Origin: SIG710 sp045604985
Lineage (GTDB): Bacteria > Bacillota > Clostridia > Oscillospirales > CAG-272
Assembly (NCBI GenBank): GCA_045604985.1
Contig: JAZUPD010000010.1
Location: 1 to 10,151, forward strand
Reading direction: 5' to 3'
Length of the DNA: 10,151 bases
Of the stretch, positions 6,891 through 10,151 are shown in pieces. Both the position numbers and the translations under genes were made by a program. The notes under the pieces were generated by a model. The model had not been told where the DNA came from and ran no database searches. It saw nothing but the letters and a program-made list of their open reading frames with translations. Position 1 is the stretch's first letter, and each line of letters opens with the position of its first letter.

Positions 6891-6920
6891 TTTCATTGCA
6901 GGTAAAAGCAATTTTATAAT
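6891..6920 (+). promoter_or_regulatory. Candidate promoter of the sigma/anti-sigma pair
   Basis: TATAAT at 6915-6920 has TTTCAT (6891-6896) at 18-base spacing as a partial -35 box. The gap from 6841 to 6986 is AT-rich and holds no gene. I see no clear ECF-type promoter (such as GGAAC with a GTC-like -10), so autoregulation by the encoded sigma factor is not evident from sequence. AT-rich DNA makes chance -10 boxes common. Confidence 0.42.
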
Positions 6921-6986
6921 TTTTTTAGAATAATGTCCAAAAATTCGTTTTTTAAACGCTATATAAGCACAAGGAGGTGAGAAAGG

Positions 6987-7511
6987 GTGAAAAATGAAAA
7001 GCAGATTCTTGAAGAAGCCCTTTGTGAGCTTTCGTCTGGGAATAAAGAGGGGCTTTGTGCCATATACGAAAATCTCGGGAGGCTGATTTTTTCCGTATCT
7101 CTGGGAATTACAGGTAAAATTCAGGATGCGGAGGACACCCTTCAGGAGACTTTGGTGGAGCTTTTGAAATGTGCACATACATACGAAAAAGGAACAAATC
7201 CCCGTGCCTTTATTCTCACGGTTGCAAGGCATAATGCTCTTGATGCGGTGCGAAAAAGAAGAAAGGAGATTTCCATAGACGAGGCAACGATTGTCACTGA
7301 CGATGAATTTTCGGATGACGCTCCTCTTGCTTCCGAGCTTCTTTCTCATCTTGATGAAGATGAGAGAGAAATAATTCTACTGCGTATCTATGGTGAGCTT
7401 TCATTTTCAGAGGTGGCAAAAATAATGAATATAAGCGTTTTTGCTGCGCAGAAGAGATTTCAAAGAGTGATAAAAAAACTAAAAAAATATAGCGGAGGTA
7501 TTTTGCGATGA
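6987..7511 (+). CDS. ECF-like sigma-70 family RNA polymerase sigma factor
   Basis: A 174-residue alternative sigma factor with only the two domains typical of the ECF group. Region 2 spans about 22-92: Y-E-N-L-G-R-L-I-F-S-V, then I-Q-D-A-E-D-T-L-Q-E-T at the core-binding helix and W-less P-R-A-F-I-L-T-V-A-R-H-N-A-L-D before a basic R-K-R-R-K-E. A short acidic linker follows. Region 4 (about 117-167) has L-D-E-D-E-R-E-I-I-L-L-R and a helix-turn-helix at 138-160 that reads the -35 element. The start is GTG 6987, six bases after AAGGAGGTGA (6971-6980), a near-complete complement of the 16S rRNA tail, so translation should be strong. Its stop overlaps the next gene's start by four bases (ATGA, 7508-7511), the coupling usual for sigma and anti-sigma pairs. 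Regulon unknown. Confidence 0.92.
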   Translation: MKNEKQILEEALCELSSGNKEGLCAIYENLGRLIFSVSLGITGKIQDAEDTLQETLVELLKCAHTYEKGTNPRAFILTVARHNALDAVRKRRKEISIDEATIVTDDEFSDDAPLASELLSHLDEDEREIILLRIYGELSFSEVAKIMNISVFAAQKRFQRVIKKLKKYSGGILR

Positions 7512-9001
7512 AAAAAAGTGAAATAAAAAAAGCCCTCGGTGAGCTTGACAAAATTCCAATGCCCAAGCTTTTTGATGCTCCCGCAAAAGAAAAAAGAGTT
7601 AAAAAATCGGGTGTTCGGCGTAGTATAATAATGGCGGCGGCAGTGCTTGCCGTTCTTGCGGCTCTCGTTGGATGTGCAGCAGAGGTAAAGGAATATAACG
7701 ATGCGGTAACGTTTTTTGAGGAGCATGAGCTTTCAAGAGAAAATCTTTCGAGAAATGATATAAAAAAGGTATATCGGGACATAATAACAGAGAAGTTCAA
7801 GCTTGAGCAAACGGCAGTTGTTATAATTGACAGCTATGAGGGAAGTGCCATCGGTATTGCAAAGCCCACCTCAGAGGAGCTTAAGAATATTTGGGAGTCA
7901 TTCAATTCCAACATTTCAGAGACTTATTCATGGTATTATCTTGATAATGACGCTGAGATGTACGGAATTATGAGAAGCGGCGAAATGATGTTCAAAAAAG
8001 AAGAGAACGGCGTGGTTTTGTGGGAAACAAAAATTCCTCTTCGAGATGGATATGTTGAGGGCTATACTCTTCTTTCGGATGGGAAATATATCGCTGTATA
8101 TGGGGTATATTCGCCTATCATAGCACCTTCGCAATCCTGCGGATTTGTTGAAATATTCGATGAAAAAAGCGGTGAGAGCTTGCTTCAAAAATTATTTCTC
8201 ACATATAACCGCTTCAGCATTGCCGAGATAATTCCCGAAGGGGACGAAATGGTGATTTTTGCAAGAGCCGAGCTTAAAAGATTTGTGTTTATAAGGATGG
8301 ATCTTGATGGGGAAATCCTATATCAAAAAGAGACGGAGATCGGCAACAAAGGAATTTGGAACGTTGCTCCCTTTGGTGACGGATATATAGTTCAGATTGG
8401 TGGATATCAGCTTCAGGAGGCTATCTATAAGGTATCGAGAGACGGGGAGATAGGAGAGGGAATTTCTTATAGTTCTGAGGATGAGGCATATTTTATATGC
8501 GATATGCTTGATTTTGGCGGAAAGCTGTATCTCAGTGCATATGCCGTGCCGAAACACGGCAGAGATATTGGAACGCCCCACGATGAAATAAGCTATATCA
8601 TTGAAAGTATCTGGAAAAATCCGGATGATATGGAGATTGCGACGGAGGAGACTTCTGCGAGCAGTAGCGGAATAAATGGCTACGGTATATATATGAATAC
8701 GGAAAATCTTTTGGAGGATGTACAAAATAATTATACTGCCGTTCTTCTGGTATGCGATGGCGAGGATAGATTGCCAAAGAATTTTTATTCTGTTGAAGGC
8801 TCTGTTTGCGGCGAGCTTTCGGTAAGCGAGAATGGTGAGATGCTTTGGGAGACCGAATATATTTCCGAGGCATATTATTCTCCCGCAACAAGCTCGTTCA
8901 GCATCGGCGGTGCTTGCATTGTTTATAGACATAGCTTTGACGCAGACGGAAGTCTTGTGAAGACCGAGAAAACAGGCGAGGTAACGGGTTTTAGACGATG
9001 A
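7508..9001 (+). CDS. Single-pass membrane protein, probable anti-sigma factor/sensor
   Basis: A 497-residue protein whose position and coupling to the sigma factor suggest that it holds the sigma inactive. The N-terminus (1-38) is basic and cytoplasmic by the positive-inside rule. It contains an A-L-G-E-L-D motif (9-14) that could form the sigma-binding helix. One hydrophobic segment follows (about 39-58), ending in L-V-G-C (53-56), which fits a lipobox. There is no zinc anti-sigma H-x3-C-x2-C motif and no RsgI-type domain. The outside part has a linker with T-F-F-E-E-H-E-L-S and N-D-I-K-K-V-Y-R-D-I, then about 300 residues of short beta-rich repeats such as L-L-S-D-G-K-Y-I-A-V-Y and M-D-L-D-G-E-I-L-Y, resembling a beta-propeller. 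From memory, similar linkers occur in uncharacterised clostridial proteins after sigma genes. The sensed signal is unknown, and a sigma-dependent lipoprotein is an alternative. Confidence 0.72.
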   Translation: MKKSEIKKALGELDKIPMPKLFDAPAKEKRVKKSGVRRSIIMAAAVLAVLAALVGCAAEVKEYNDAVTFFEEHELSRENLSRNDIKKVYRDIITEKFKLEQTAVVIIDSYEGSAIGIAKPTSEELKNIWESFNSNISETYSWYYLDNDAEMYGIMRSGEMMFKKEENGVVLWETKIPLRDGYVEGYTLLSDGKYIAVYGVYSPIIAPSQSCGFVEIFDEKSGESLLQKLFLTYNRFSIAEIIPEGDEMVIFARAELKRFVFIRMDLDGEILYQKETEIGNKGIWNVAPFGDGYIVQIGGYQLQEAIYKVSRDGEIGEGISYSSEDEAYFICDMLDFGGKLYLSAYAVPKHGRDIGTPHDEISYIIESIWKNPDDMEIATEETSASSSGINGYGIYMNTENLLEDVQNNYTAVLLVCDGEDRLPKNFYSVEGSVCGELSVSENGEMLWETEYISEAYYSPATSSFSIGGACIVYRHSFDADGSLVKTEKTGEVTGFRR

Positions 9002-9047
9002 TTTTGGAGTTTATGTTATAAATAAGAATTTGTGGGGATGTGAGGAC

Positions 9048-9117
9048 GCTTTCAGGTAAAAGCTTTGTAAAAGTTCGATCCAAACTATCAAACGGAGATA
9101 GTTTGTGCGGATCGCTT
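9048..9117 (+). promoter_or_regulatory. Tandem hairpin leader before the bile salt hydrolase gene
   Basis: Two stem-loops lie between the sensor gene and the hydrolase. The first is small: GCTTT (9048-9052) with AAAGC (9059-9063). The second is strong. AAACTATC (9082-9089) pairs with GATAGTTT (9097-9104) around a seven-base loop. Below it CGATCC (9076-9081) pairs with GGATCG (9109-9114) across a four-base bulge (9105-9108), and AAG/CTT can extend the base. No U tract follows, so it is not a classical + strand terminator. It ends 14 bases before the Shine-Dalgarno (9132-9137). I cannot match it to a known riboswitch, and no T-box consensus is visible. I found no convincing promoter in 9002-9047. 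Confidence 0.6.
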
Positions 9118-9142
9118 GATATTAAAAAATTAAGGAGAAAAT

Positions 9143-10099
9143 ATGTGTACAAGCATTTTAATGAAAGGAAAAAATGCCTTTTTCGGGCGGAATATGGATC
9201 TTCATTATTCCCTTGAAATGAATATTGTGATAACGCCCGGAAAATTTCCATTTTTCTTCCGAAAATCAGGCGAAATCAAAGAGCATTTTGCCATGATCGG
9301 AATGGGGATGATCAGAGAGGGTTATCCGCTATATTTTGAGGCGGCCAACGAGCATGGACTTGGCATGGCAGGCTTGAATTTTCCTGATAACGCCCAATAT
9401 TCCAATGAAATTGAAGATGAAAAAAGCAATATTTCACCATTTGAGCTTATTCCATGGGTGCTATCAAGCTGTAAAACGGTGAATGATGCTGAGAAACTGC
9501 TTGAAAAAACCCATATTTGCGCTATTGATTTCAGCCCCGAGATCCCTCTCTCGCCACTTCATTGGCATATTGCTGACAGAGAACGATCTATCGTTTTAGA
9601 GGTCACCGAAAAGGGGCAAATAATATATAAAAATCCCGTAAATGTTTTGACAAACAATCCGCCATTCGATTTTCATTTGCAAAATCTTTCTCATTACCTG
9701 AATTTGAGCAATGAAAACAGGGAAAATGCTTTTTCGGATATGGGCATATTGCCATTTAGCGGTGGCTTTGGAGCTATTGGTCTTCCGGGGGATTTTTCTA
9801 GCACTTCGAGATTTGTAAAGGCTTCTTTTTTGCTCGCCTGCTCAAGGGAAAATGACCTTTCGCAGTTCTTTCATATTCTTGATTCTGTTGCGATGGTGAA
9901 GGGAAGCATAAAAGTTTTAGGGGCGGATGATGTAACGCTTTATTCTGCGGGGGTCGATCTTGAGAATGCCGTTTATTACTATAAAACCACAAAAAACAAC
10001 CGCATCTGCGCCGTTAAAATGAACGAAGCTCCGCTTGATGGCAGTGAAATTTGCATTTTCAAAGCAGATGAGGAGCAGGATGTTTGCTATAAAAATTGA
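9143..10099 (+). CDS. bsh: Choloylglycine hydrolase family enzyme, probable bile salt hydrolase
   Basis: A 318-residue N-terminal-nucleophile amidase that probably cleaves glycine- or taurine-conjugated bile salts. Aligned by eye with Clostridium perfringens bile salt hydrolase, every key residue is present: nucleophile C2 (exposed when Met1 is removed), R16, D19, N79 (its N82), N171 (its N175, in L-T-N-N-P-P-F-D) and R223 (its R228, in T-S-R-F-V-K). The segments G-L-G-M-A-G-L-N-F-P, G-L-P-G-D-F-S-S and F-F-H-I-L-D-S-V-A-M-V-K-G-S also match closely. An Asn at the 82 position favours bile salts over penicillin V, whose acylases can have Tyr there. No signal peptide is seen and none is expected, since M-C-T is the mature N-terminus. 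AAGGAG (9132-9137) serves the ATG. It is slightly shorter than typical members, with no catalytic region missing. Substrate choice is inferred; penicillin V or N-acyl homoserine lactone acylase activity is possible. Confidence 0.92.
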   Translation: MCTSILMKGKNAFFGRNMDLHYSLEMNIVITPGKFPFFFRKSGEIKEHFAMIGMGMIREGYPLYFEAANEHGLGMAGLNFPDNAQYSNEIEDEKSNISPFELIPWVLSSCKTVNDAEKLLEKTHICAIDFSPEIPLSPLHWHIADRERSIVLEVTEKGQIIYKNPVNVLTNNPPFDFHLQNLSHYLNLSNENRENAFSDMGILPFSGGFGAIGLPGDFSSTSRFVKASFLLACSRENDLSQFFHILDSVAMVKGSIKVLGADDVTLYSAGVDLENAVYYYKTTKNNRICAVKMNEAPLDGSEICIFKADEEQDVCYKN

Positions 10100-10107
10100 A
10101 AATCTTC

Positions 10108-10134
10108 TTGAATTTGCTTTTTCTGTGGTAAAAT
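10108..10134 (+). promoter_or_regulatory. Promoter of a gene beyond the right edge
   Basis: TAAAAT (10129-10134) preceded by TGG (10126-10128) repeats the extended -10 form seen before rsuA. The best -35 candidate is TTGAAT (10108-10113) at a short 15-base spacing. It points out of the window on the + strand. No terminator is visible between the hydrolase stop (10097-10099) and this promoter. Confidence 0.5.
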
Positions 10135-10151
10135 AATCGCAAAAAATTTCC

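Noticed and set aside
6946..6958. Small inverted repeat CGTTT/AAACG before the sigma gene
   Set aside because: Five pairs with a three-base loop in AT-rich DNA are expected by chance, and there is no link to a terminator or a known operator.
6861..7349. A 162-codon minus-strand open frame covering the sigma gene start
   Set aside because: It overlaps region 2 of the sigma factor in antisense and runs into the AT-rich promoter gap; the translation has no family features.
8318..8932. A 204-codon minus-strand open frame inside the sensor gene
   Set aside because: It is fully antisense to a gene coupled to the sigma factor, has isoleucine/alanine/serine-rich low-information sequence, and shows no start signals.

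Overview
The window reads as chromosome of a low-to-moderate GC Gram-positive bacterium, most likely a gut-associated member of the Clostridia (Oscillospiraceae/Ruminococcaceae-like). This rests on the AGGAGG-type ribosome binding sites, extended -10 promoters of the TGnTAWAAT type, the set of protein families, and a bile salt hydrolase with a complete active site. The taxonomic placement is inference. Every well-supported gene is on the + strand; nothing indicates a prophage, transposon, CRISPR array, tRNA or rRNA.

Layout. (1) 63-881 is an AraC-family regulator closed by a long hairpin terminator (882-919). (2) 920-1261 is a mostly non-coding AT-rich gap. It holds a possible 5'-truncated minus-strand gene remnant (932-1126) facing that terminator, then a strong promoter (1138-1166). 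(3) 1262-5477 is an RNA-maintenance operon: a predicted 25-residue membrane peptide, an RsuA-type 16S pseudouridine synthase that very probably starts at TTG 1357, an RlmI-type rRNA cytosine methyltransferase, and the RNA-binding protein Tex. (4) 5478-6840 is a self-contained unit: promoter, leader hairpin, an MsmX/UgpC-type sugar ABC transporter ATPase with no permease or binding protein beside it, and a 16-bp UUCG-capped terminator. (5) 6891-9001 is an ECF-like sigma factor overlapping by 4 bases a single-pass membrane protein that is probably its anti-sigma factor and sensor. (6) 9002-10099 is a structured leader followed by a choloylglycine hydrolase (bile salt hydrolase). A further promoter sits at the right edge.

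How they fit together. The rsuA-rlmI-tex operon serves ribosome RNA modification and transcription/RNA fitness. The lone ATPase probably energises several carbohydrate importers encoded elsewhere, and its lysine codon choice suggests high expression. The sigma/membrane-protein pair looks like an envelope-sensing switch. Its position just upstream of the bile salt hydrolase raises the unproven possibility that it responds to bile or other envelope stress and may influence the hydrolase gene. No gene here is plainly a new enzyme system. The items most worth a second look are the sigma/sensor/hydrolase neighbourhood with its hairpin leader, and the tiny membrane peptide upstream of rsuA.
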